Below the pieces are notes generated by a model. That model saw nothing but the letters and a program-made list of their open reading frames with translations, ran no database searches and was not told the DNA's origin. Below are positions 1 to 5,771 of a DNA stretch of 7,024 bases, one piece after another. The number at the start of each line of letters is the position of its first letter. Within the stretch, counting starts at the first letter, position 1. The translations under genes were made by a program, and so were the position numbers. Origin of the DNA: CAZMVU01 sp964569295 (GTDB taxonomy: Bacteria > Hydrogenedentota > Hydrogenedentia > Hydrogenedentales > JAGMZX01); contig CAZMVU010000237.1 of the NCBI GenBank assembly GCA_964569295.1, forward strand, positions 1 through 7,024, given 5' to 3'.

Positions 1-47
1 GGGACAGACCCGTCTCGCTCGGGGACTCGCTCGCTTGTGTCAGTCCC
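1..47. repeat. REP-like imperfect inverted repeat with internal direct repeat
   Basis: The arms GGGACAGAC (1-9) and GTCAGTCCC (39-47) are reverse complements except for one mismatch at position 6. Between them the 8-mer CTCGCTCG occurs twice (14-21 and 26-33), separated by GGGA, so the interior has a 12-base direct period and carries a further GGGAC at 22-26. The layout resembles repetitive extragenic palindromes mobilised by REP-associated Y1 tyrosine transposases (RAYTs). No transposase gene is visible, and the element starts at the window edge so it may be incomplete. Family assignment is inference. Confidence 0.55.
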
Positions 48-120
48 GTTTTGCGCACCCGTACTTGTCATCAATGAATACAGAACAGCGGTAGTAGAAG
101 AACTGCACCCTAAAAAAAGA

Positions 121-156
121 GGGACAGTAACCTTTTTTTATGTGGGTCACTGTCCC
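121..156. repeat. REP-like hairpin, GGGACAG family, next to asnB ribosome-binding site
   Basis: The arms GGGACAGTAACC (121-132) and GGTCACTGTCCC (145-156) pair over 12 positions with one mismatch, around a T-rich 12-base loop. The outer GGGACAG/CTGTCCC matches the left end of the repeat at 1-47, so the two belong to one family. The hairpin ends two bases before the GAGGA ribosome-binding site of the downstream amidotransferase gene. It would therefore lie in that gene's 5' leader if transcription starts upstream. It is not a classic terminator, because the T-run is in the loop rather than after the stem. Confidence 0.65.
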
Positions 157-170
157 CTGAGGATGCACGC

Positions 171-2039
171 ATGTGCGGGATAGCGGGCATCGCGGGGCGG
201 CGCGATCCCGAAGCCGTTGGACGGATGATTGACGCCATCGCGCATCGTGGGCCGGACGACGGCGCCGTGTGGGCGGATGACGCGGCCACGCTCGGGCACC
301 GGCGGCTGAGCATCATCGACCTCGCCGGCGGCGCACAGCCCATGGCCTACGCGGATGGCGCCTGCCAAATCGTCTACAACGGCGAGGTCTATAACTTCGA
401 GGTTCTGCGCGGCGAACTCGCGGCGAAGGGGCACGCCTTCCGCACCCGCTGCGACACCGAGGTTATCCTCGCGGCCTATGCGGAATGGGGCGAGGCATGC
501 GTCGAAAAGCTGCGCGGCATGTTCGCCTTCGCCCTGTGGGATGCGCGCGAGCGGAAGCTCGTCGTCGCGCGGGACCCCGTCGGTGTGAAGCCGTTCTACT
601 ATGCCGAACACAACGGCTGCTTTTACTTTGGATCGGAGATCAAGGCGCTGCTCGCCTGCCCGGAAATCCCGCGGGACATGGACCCGGAGGGGCTCGACGA
701 TTTCTTCGCCTACCTCTACACCGTGCCGCCGCGCACGATGTTCCAGGCGGTGCGCCAGTTGCCGCCGGCCACGGCCGGCGTGTGGAAAGACGGCCGCTTC
801 ACGACGCGCCGCTACTGGCGCCTCGAATTCGCACAGGAAAACCGCCCCGCCGACGACTGGGCCGCCGAGATCGATGCACACCTCGCCGCAACCGTGCGCG
901 ATTACATGGTGTCCGATGTGCCGCTGGGCGCGTTTCTATCGGGCGGGCTCGACTCGGCCACCATCGTACACCACATGGCGCAGACCGGCGCCACGCCCGA
1001 GACCTTCACCGTGGGCTTTGGCGCCGAGGGCAACCGCTATGACGAGAGCGCCTACGCCCGCGACATCGCCCGCCACTTCAACACGAACCACCACGAGATC
1101 ACCGCCACCGCCGATGTGCTCGAGCTGCTGCCGACGCTCGTACGCCATTTCGACGAACCCTTCGGCAATCCCTCGGCCGTGCTGTTCTACGTCTTGTGCC
1201 AGCGCATCCGCGAGCATGTGACCGTGGTGTTGTCGGGCGACGGCGGCGACGAAAGCTTCGGCGGGTATCCGCGGCATGTGGGCGCGCGCCTCGCCGGGCA
1301 CTATCGCAGTGTGCCCCATGCACTCCGCCGCTGGCTGGTGAATCCGCTCGTGCAGCTCCTGCCCGAGAACACCCGCGGCTTCCATGCCTTGCGCCGCCTG
1401 CGCGAGTTTTCCGCGGGGAGCCTGTTGCCGCCGGTCGACATGTACGCCGCGTGGATCGGCTACTTCAACGCTGCCGAGCGCCACGCGCTCTACGGCCCGG
1501 ACCTTCGCCGCAACCTCGAGGGCCGCGATCCGATGGACTACCTGCGCGGGGTGTTCAACGAGTGCGCCGGGCACGACATCGTGTCGCAGGTGCTCTATGT
1601 CGACCTCATGACCTTCCTGCCGCACAATCTGTTGCAATGCTCCGACCGCATGAGCATGGCCCACGGCCTCGAATCGCGCGTGCCGCTGGCGGACCAGGCC
1701 CTCATCGAGCAGGCGGCGCGTGTACCCGCGAACCTCAAGGTGCGTGGTATGGAAACCAAGCATATCCTGCGCCGCTGCATGGCCGGCAAACTCCCGCCGG
1801 ACACCGTGGGCCGGAAGAAGATGGGGTTCAACCCGCCGCTCGGGGTCTGGCTCACGGGCGCGCTCGAGCCGCTTGTCGACGACTGGCTGTCGCCGGCAGC
1901 CATCGAGCGGGCCGGGCTGTTCGACCCCGCGCCCATTCAGCTCATGCTCGCGGACCACCGCGCCAGCCGGCGCGATTACACGTGGCATTTGTGGGCGTTG
2001 TTGTTGTTCGAGCAATGGCGCCGGGATTACCTCGCGTAG
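171..2039 (+). CDS. asnB: Asparagine synthase (glutamine-hydrolysing) family amidotransferase
   Basis: The 622-residue protein has the two domains of class II (Ntn) glutamine amidotransferases of the AsnB type. The N-terminal glutaminase begins MCGIAGI, with Cys2 as nucleophile after Met removal. Other seen motifs are HRGPDD (25-30), Arg45 in GHRRLSIID, YNGEVYN (69-75) and CDTEV (94-98). The C-terminal ATP-pyrophosphatase synthetase domain carries the PP-loop SGGLDS (257-262), LSGDGGDE (354-361) and DRMSMAHGLESRVPLAD (492-508). The known reaction of the family is ATP-dependent amide transfer from glutamine to aspartate in the cytoplasm. The length is normal and nothing is missing. The start is fixed by the need for Cys2 and by a GAGGA ribosome-binding site at 159-163, seven bases upstream. 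Related paralogues occur in exopolysaccharide/exosortase clusters (RDxxGVKP, GLGHRRLSIID style), so the acceptor may not be free aspartate; no such cluster is visible here. It converges on the next gene with a 10-base gap. Confidence 0.93.
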   Translation: MCGIAGIAGRRDPEAVGRMIDAIAHRGPDDGAVWADDAATLGHRRLSIIDLAGGAQPMAYADGACQIVYNGEVYNFEVLRGELAAKGHAFRTRCDTEVILAAYAEWGEACVEKLRGMFAFALWDARERKLVVARDPVGVKPFYYAEHNGCFYFGSEIKALLACPEIPRDMDPEGLDDFFAYLYTVPPRTMFQAVRQLPPATAGVWKDGRFTTRRYWRLEFAQENRPADDWAAEIDAHLAATVRDYMVSDVPLGAFLSGGLDSATIVHHMAQTGATPETFTVGFGAEGNRYDESAYARDIARHFNTNHHEITATADVLELLPTLVRHFDEPFGNPSAVLFYVLCQRIREHVTVVLSGDGGDESFGGYPRHVGARLAGHYRSVPHALRRWLVNPLVQLLPENTRGFHALRRLREFSAGSLLPPVDMYAAWIGYFNAAERHALYGPDLRRNLEGRDPMDYLRGVFNECAGHDIVSQVLYVDLMTFLPHNLLQCSDRMSMAHGLESRVPLADQALIEQAARVPANLKVRGMETKHILRRCMAGKLPPDTVGRKKMGFNPPLGVWLTGALEPLVDDWLSPAAIERAGLFDPAPIQLMLADHRASRRDYTWHLWALLLFEQWRRDYLA

Positions 2040-2049
2040 CAACGGCGCC

Positions 2050-3414
2050 TTACGTATCCGGCAGGGTCCACGGCGCGCGGTGTTGCATAGCCATGAGGCG
2101 TTCCTGGGCCTCGGGGTCGTCCACGATGGTTTCCTGGCCGGCATCCCATTGCACCGGGCGGCCGAGCGCATTGGAGACATAGCCCAGGTGTCCCGGTGTG
2201 ATCGCGCGGTGGGCGGTTTCGGCCGGCGCGATGCATGCCTCCCGCGACCGCACGCACGCGAGAAAATTCTCGGTGTGGCCCGGCGAGTCATACAGCGCGA
2301 CCGGTCCCGGGTCAAAGTCGCGCTCCACCCATTGCGGGTTCGACGCTGCGAGGTGTCCGCGCTGCACGTATACCCAGCCGTTCTCGCCGATCCATTTGGT
2401 GCCGGTGTCGTGCGTGCTCGATATGCTGCTGACAACGCCGCCGGGATATTCACAGCGGATTTCGTAGTGGTGCGGGGTGTCGTAGATGTCCGTCTCCGGC
2501 GCGGTCCATCCGACAGCTTCCACCTTCACCGGGCCGGCCGCGTCCATGCCGAGTCCCCAATGCGCGATGTCGTTGTGGTGGCCGATGAAGTCCATGAGCA
2601 CGCCCCCGCCATAGGCGGTGTGTCCGCGCCACCAGCGGTGATGGCGCGCGCGCATGTACGGCAGCACAGGCCCCGGCCCGCACCAGAAATCGTAGTCGAG
2701 GTGTTCCGGCGGCTCTGTCACCGTGGGATCGCCCATGGGTTCGTTGTAGCCCGGCGGCAAACCGACTTCGACGCGCTCGATCTTGCCGAGTACACCATTG
2801 CGCACGAGCGCCGCCGCATGCCGGAAGCGCGGCGCGGAGCGCTGCTGCGACCCTGCCTGAAAGACGGCCTCGTGGGCAGCGGCCGCGCGGTATACCCGTT
2901 GCCCCTCCGCGAAGAAATGCGTCACGGGCTTTTCGCAGTAGACGTCCTTCCCGGCAGTGAGTGCGGCGAGGGTTATCGGCGCGTGCCAGTGGTCTGGCGT
3001 TGCCACGACCACGGCGTCGATATCTTCCCGCGCGAGCACCTGGCGGTAATCGGAATAGGCGGCGGGGGTGGAAGTATTGCGGCGGGCGCGTGTACGCGCG
3101 TAATGTTGCGCCACGCGTTCCTGCGCCGGATCGCGGCCAAACACGTTGCCCTTACCCCACGGGTTGTCGCGGTAATGCTCGCGGTGTACATCGCACACGG
3201 CGACAACCTCCGCCTCGTTCCGGCTCAGGAAACTATTGAGCAGGTAGAAACCGCGCGAGCTCAGTCCGATGATGCCGATGGTTATGCGCGCGTTCGGCGG
3301 GTCGTCATCGCCAAGGCCGAGCACGGTCCGCGGCGCAATGAGCGGCGCGGCGATGGCGGCCGTGGTGGTCTCGAGAAAACGGCGGCGGGTTACAGGACGG
3401 TTCGGGTTTTTCAT
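2050..3414 (-). CDS. Tat-exported Gfo/Idh/MocA family oxidoreductase
   Basis: The 454-residue protein is an NAD(P)-dependent dehydrogenase of the Gfo/Idh/MocA superfamily, whose known members oxidise or epimerise sugars, inositols and amino-sugar derivatives. A twin-arginine signal is visible: RRRFLE (10-15) followed by an Ala-rich hydrophobic stretch to about residue 35, so export to the periplasm is predicted. The Rossmann turn is GIIGLSSRG (47-55). The family motifs TPDHWHA (139-145) and CEKP (160-163) follow. The C-terminal part has GGGVLMDFIGHHNDIAHWGLG (269-289 region), with His279, His280, Asp282 and His285 likely lining the active site. The substrate cannot be read from sequence. I chose the start at 3414 over one 12 codons upstream because it places the Tat motif near the N-terminus and follows GAGGA (plus-strand 3423-3427) with an 8-base spacer. 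It is divergent from the PAL-like gene. Oddity: Ser52 sits where the second Gly of GxGxxG is usual. Confidence 0.9.
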   Translation of the reverse strand: MKNPNRPVTRRRFLETTTAAIAAPLIAPRTVLGLGDDDPPNARITIGIIGLSSRGFYLLNSFLSRNEAEVVAVCDVHREHYRDNPWGKGNVFGRDPAQERVAQHYARTRARRNTSTPAAYSDYRQVLAREDIDAVVVATPDHWHAPITLAALTAGKDVYCEKPVTHFFAEGQRVYRAAAAHEAVFQAGSQQRSAPRFRHAAALVRNGVLGKIERVEVGLPPGYNEPMGDPTVTEPPEHLDYDFWCGPGPVLPYMRARHHRWWRGHTAYGGGVLMDFIGHHNDIAHWGLGMDAAGPVKVEAVGWTAPETDIYDTPHHYEIRCEYPGGVVSSISSTHDTGTKWIGENGWVYVQRGHLAASNPQWVERDFDPGPVALYDSPGHTENFLACVRSREACIAPAETAHRAITPGHLGYVSNALGRPVQWDAGQETIVDDPEAQERLMAMQHRAPWTLPDT

Positions 3415-3547
3415 GCGACCTGTCCTCGACAAGTAAATTCGAATGTCCACATGCCTGTAGCATAACGCAGATACCCTGCGGCAGGGAACACCGGCAACCG
3501 GCGTCTTTGCGTTTGCGGCGCAGGACCGTTACCATCGTGTATTGGGG

Positions 3548-3567
3548 CGCGCCGCTGGAACGGCGCG
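3548..3567 (+). promoter_or_regulatory. GC-rich hairpin in the leader of the PAL-like gene
   Basis: CGCGCCG (3548-3554) and CGGCGCG (3561-3567) form a perfect 7-base-pair stem around a 6-base loop, 18 bases before the ribosome-binding site. No T-run follows, so it is not an ordinary intrinsic terminator. It could be an mRNA leader structure or an operator half-site pair, or chance in GC-rich DNA. Confidence 0.35.
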
Positions 3568-3585
3568 GGAGAATAACCACAACGC

Positions 3586-3594
3586 GAGGTGATC
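3586..3594 (+). promoter_or_regulatory. Strong extended Shine-Dalgarno that fixes the PAL-like start
   Basis: GAGGTGATC is complementary over nine contiguous bases to the conserved bacterial 16S 3' end (GAUCACCUC). With GAGG ending seven bases before ATG 3597, it selects that start over an in-frame ATG at 3507 (30 codons upstream) and another at 3603. It is by far the strongest ribosome-binding site in the window and suggests efficient translation. Confidence 0.75.
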
Positions 3595-3596
3595 CC

Positions 3597-4643
3597 ATGC
3601 AAATGCACTCCGTACATTCACGTAGGTCATGTTTTCTGTTTGTCTGGCTGGTTGCGCTGTGGCTGACCACCCCGTTACTCGTGGCGCAAACCGCCGAACC
3701 GCCCGAGCAGCCCGAGTACCCGCGCGTCAACCCGGCGCCACACTACACGGTGGATCCGGACTGGCCGCAGAAACCGGCGGACATTGAATGGGGGGCAGTA
3801 CCCTCGGTCGCTATAGACAACGAAGGTAATGTGTGGATGTACACGCGATCGGCGCCTTCCGTGCAAGTGTACTCACCGGAGGGCGAATTCCTGTTCAGTT
3901 GGGGCGACACGCCGGGCGCCCACTTTATCGAGATCGATCGCGAGGGCCACATCTGGACGACCGATGTGCATGAGCATGTAGTGCAGAAACACACGCGCGA
4001 CGGCACGGTGCTCCTCACGCTCGGTACGCGGGGCGAACCGGGCACGGATGGCGGCCACCTGTTCAAGCCCACCGATGTCGCGGTCGCATCGAACGGCGAT
4101 ATTTTCGTGTCGGACGGCTACGGGAACGCGCGCGTCGTGCACTACACGCCAGAGGGCGAATACGTGAAGGCGTGGGGCGATATGGGCACGGAACCGGGCG
4201 CGTTCAGCATTTCCCATGCGATCGAGGTCGACTCGAAAGACCGGCTCTATTTGGCCGACCGCAACAATGCGCGTGTGCAGGTCTTCAACACGGACGGGGA
4301 ACTGCTCGCCGTGTGGGACGACATTCTCGTACCGTGGGGCATTCACATCAACGAAGACGACGAGGTCTGGGTGTGCGGATCATCGCCCATGACATGGACG
4401 GACCACCCGGACTACCCAACCGCGCCGCTCGGTTGCCCGCCCAAGGACCAAGTGGTCATCCGATTCGATACGGGCGGCTGTGTGCAACAGATGTGGACAT
4501 TCCCGAAAGGCGAGGATGGCGCGGAGGAGCCGGGCGAGTTGAACTGGTTACACGGTATCGCTGTGGATGACGCCGGCAATCTTTTCCTCGGCGACATTAT
4601 CGGCAAGCGGTTACAGAAATTCGTGCATCATCCGGCGGGGTGA
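3597..4643 (+). CDS. Secreted NHL-repeat protein, peptidyl-alpha-hydroxyglycine alpha-amidating lyase (PAL)-like
   Basis: The 348-residue protein starts with a Sec-type signal peptide: RR at 9-10, hydrophobic core about 12-29, cleavage probably near 30-33. The rest is a beta-propeller of NHL repeats with phrases such as VAIDNEGNVW, IEIDREGHIW, VAVASNGDIFVSDGYGNARVV and IAVDDAGNLFLGD. From memory of rat PAL, the residues that matter there are Arg533, Tyr654 and Arg706 plus zinc ligands His585, His690 and His786. By eye these align with Arg84 (MYTR), Tyr175 (SDGY), Arg222 (ADRNNAR), His127 (DVHEH), His207 (SISHA) and His319 (NWLHG). In animals PAL cleaves peptidyl-hydroxyglycine to a peptide amide and glyoxylate, after hydroxylation by a copper monooxygenase; no such partner is in this window. 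The bacterial substrate is unknown, so lyase activity is inference. The protein is expected in the periplasm or outside the cell. The alternative is a plain NHL scaffold or binding propeller. Confidence 0.85.
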   Translation: MQMHSVHSRRSCFLFVWLVALWLTTPLLVAQTAEPPEQPEYPRVNPAPHYTVDPDWPQKPADIEWGAVPSVAIDNEGNVWMYTRSAPSVQVYSPEGEFLFSWGDTPGAHFIEIDREGHIWTTDVHEHVVQKHTRDGTVLLTLGTRGEPGTDGGHLFKPTDVAVASNGDIFVSDGYGNARVVHYTPEGEYVKAWGDMGTEPGAFSISHAIEVDSKDRLYLADRNNARVQVFNTDGELLAVWDDILVPWGIHINEDDEVWVCGSSPMTWTDHPDYPTAPLGCPPKDQVVIRFDTGGCVQQMWTFPKGEDGAEEPGELNWLHGIAVDDAGNLFLGDIIGKRLQKFVHHPAG

Positions 4644-4701
4644 GTGGACAGGTTTTGGGATGGAGGGCGGCGCGGGCAATGTCCATTGGTGGGCGGGGCG
4701 C

Positions 4702-4722
4702 GGCAAGGGCCGTTGCCTTGCC
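4702..4722 (+). other. Hairpin in the PAL-like/xerC gap, possible weak terminator
   Basis: GGCAAGG (4702-4708) and CCTTGCC (4716-4722) form a perfect 7-base-pair stem with a 7-base loop, about 60 bases after the PAL-like stop codon. A second small stem GGAAG/CTTCC follows at 4735-4750. Neither is followed by a T-run, so intrinsic termination is doubtful. The rest of the 174-base gap (4644-4817) shows only the promoter candidate listed separately. Confidence 0.3.
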
Positions 4723-4780
4723 TTGGCATGGCGGGGAAGGTGCAACTTCCGAATCCGGAGCGGGTGTGGTGCCGGGACTA

Positions 4781-4809
4781 TTGACAGCTTGGGCCGGTTG
4801 CGGGAGAAT
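4781..4809 (+). promoter_or_regulatory. Sigma-70-like promoter for xerC
   Basis: TTGACA (4781-4786), a perfect -35 consensus, is followed after 17 bases by GAGAAT (4804-4809), a four-of-six match to TATAAT. The expected transcription start is about 4816-4817, one or two bases before the ATG at 4818, which would give an almost leaderless mRNA. The alternative reading is that GGGAG (4802-4806) is a Shine-Dalgarno with an 11-base spacer and the true promoter lies further upstream; both cannot be right for the same transcript. Confidence 0.45.
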
Positions 4810-4817
4810 GGCGCATT

Positions 4818-5750
4818 ATGGCGGCCATTGAACTGCTGCAATTCATCAATTACCTCAAGGTCGAGCGCGGGTTTTCGCGCCATACCCTGCGTGCGTACAT
4901 GAACGACCTCGACCAATTCTGCGACTTTCTTAGCCGGGGCCCGGCTGCTTTTGACCATCCCGCTGGCGAACCGCGTCCCGCAGCGAGTTTGGCCGTATTT
5001 CGCATGGCGGACCGCAATGCCGTGCGGGCGTTTCTCGCGCATGTGCAGACGCGCGGGGGTTCGGCGCGTACCGCGGCCCGAAAGCTCGCGTCCGTGCGGG
5101 CGGCCTACAAGTTTTTCGTGCGCCAGGGACTGCTCGATGAGAACCCCGCGGGTGCGGTGCGCTCACCGAAATTGGCCCGGGAACTGCCCGATGTGCTCAG
5201 CATTCCCGAGGTGACCGCGCTCGTCGAGGCGCCCGATGCCACGACGCCACTGGGTGCACGCGACAGGGCCCTGCTCGAAACGCTTTACAGCAGCGGCATC
5301 CGCGCGAGTGAATGTGCGGGGCTGAAGAACGATGATGTCGATCTCGAACGCGGCGTCATGCGCGTGTTCGGCAAGCGGCAGAAAGAGCGTATGGCACATC
5401 TTGGGTCGCATGCCGTGGCTGCGCTCGCGGCGTACTATCCCGTGCGCGGAGAACTTGGCGATCCCACGCATGAACATGTGTTCGTCAATGCCCGGGGAGG
5501 ACCGCTGAGCACGCGCAGCATCCAGCGGGTGGTCGAAAAATACGTGCGCGCGGTATTGCCCACCCGCCACGAGATTTCGCCGCACACCCTGCGCCACACG
5601 TTTGCCACGCACATGCTCGACGGCGGCGCGGACCTGCGTGTTGTACAGGAAATGCTCGGCCACGAGAGCCTGTCGAGCACGCAAATCTACACGCACGTTT
5701 CCATCGACCGGTTGAAGCAGGTCTACCGGCACAGCCACCCGCACGCCTGA
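4818..5750 (+). CDS. xerC: Tyrosine recombinase XerC/XerD
   Basis: The 310-residue protein has the two-domain layout of Xer recombinases, which resolve chromosome dimers at dif in the cytoplasm. The N-terminal SAM-like core-binding domain spans about 1-110 (FINYLKVERGFSRHTLRAY near the start; ARKLASVRAAYKFF at 87-100; NPA at 109-111). The catalytic domain shows the full set: Arg162 (SSGIRASE), Lys186 (FGKRQKER), His256 and Arg259 (SPHTLRHTFATH), His282 (LGHESL) and nucleophile Tyr291 (TQIYTHVS). The length is that of a typical Xer (about 300), and the end (VYRHSHPHA) is typical too. The start is supported by alignment of the first residues with Xer N-termini. XerC versus XerD cannot be settled: the N-terminal half reads XerC-like, whereas TPLGARDRA reads more XerD-like. 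Integron or phage integrases are less likely because of the length and the lack of extra domains. The beta-hairpin reads GKRQKERMAHLG where GKGxKERxVPLG is usual. Confidence 0.92.
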   Translation: MAAIELLQFINYLKVERGFSRHTLRAYMNDLDQFCDFLSRGPAAFDHPAGEPRPAASLAVFRMADRNAVRAFLAHVQTRGGSARTAARKLASVRAAYKFFVRQGLLDENPAGAVRSPKLARELPDVLSIPEVTALVEAPDATTPLGARDRALLETLYSSGIRASECAGLKNDDVDLERGVMRVFGKRQKERMAHLGSHAVAALAAYYPVRGELGDPTHEHVFVNARGGPLSTRSIQRVVEKYVRAVLPTRHEISPHTLRHTFATHMLDGGADLRVVQEMLGHESLSSTQIYTHVSIDRLKQVYRHSHPHA

Positions 5751-5771
5751 AGCATGCCAATCCGGTCGTCC

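Larger units (their letters stand above)
3415..3596. promoter_or_regulatory. Divergent intergenic region between oxidoreductase and PAL-like gene
   Basis: This 182-base stretch lies between two outward-facing genes and must contain both leaders. On the minus strand TATGCT (plus-strand 3459-3464) is a possible -10 box for the oxidoreductase, but I see no convincing -35 at standard spacing. A short palindrome CCCTG-CGG-style stem lies around 3474-3486, and a stronger one at 3548-3567 is listed separately. No promoter for the plus strand stands out. Shared regulation of the two genes is inference from the arrangement only. Confidence 0.4.

Noticed and set aside
133..139. T-run at 133-139 as an intrinsic terminator
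   Set aside because: The T-run sits inside the hairpin loop, and no GC-rich stem immediately precedes it.
936..2453. 505-codon open frame on the minus strand across asnB
   Set aside because: It lies antisense to the conserved synthetase domain and runs into the oxidoreductase region. The composition is biased and no motif is visible.
1720..3465. 581-codon open frame on the plus strand opposite the oxidoreductase
   Set aside because: It is a GC-rich antisense shadow. The minus-strand frame has a Tat signal and all Gfo/Idh/MocA motifs, while this one has Arg/His/Val-rich composition and no recognisable domain, and it overlaps the asnB 3' end.
3507..3596. Upstream in-frame ATG for the PAL-like protein, 30 codons longer
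   Set aside because: It would bury the signal peptide behind an Arg-rich extension. The nine-base Shine-Dalgarno at 3586-3594 clearly serves ATG 3597.
4807..4829. Possible dif-like Xer site near the xerC start
   Set aside because: GCGCATTATG recalls part of the E. coli dif arm, but the inner halves do not form the 11-6-11 arrangement of dif; the inverted match is only six bases per arm.
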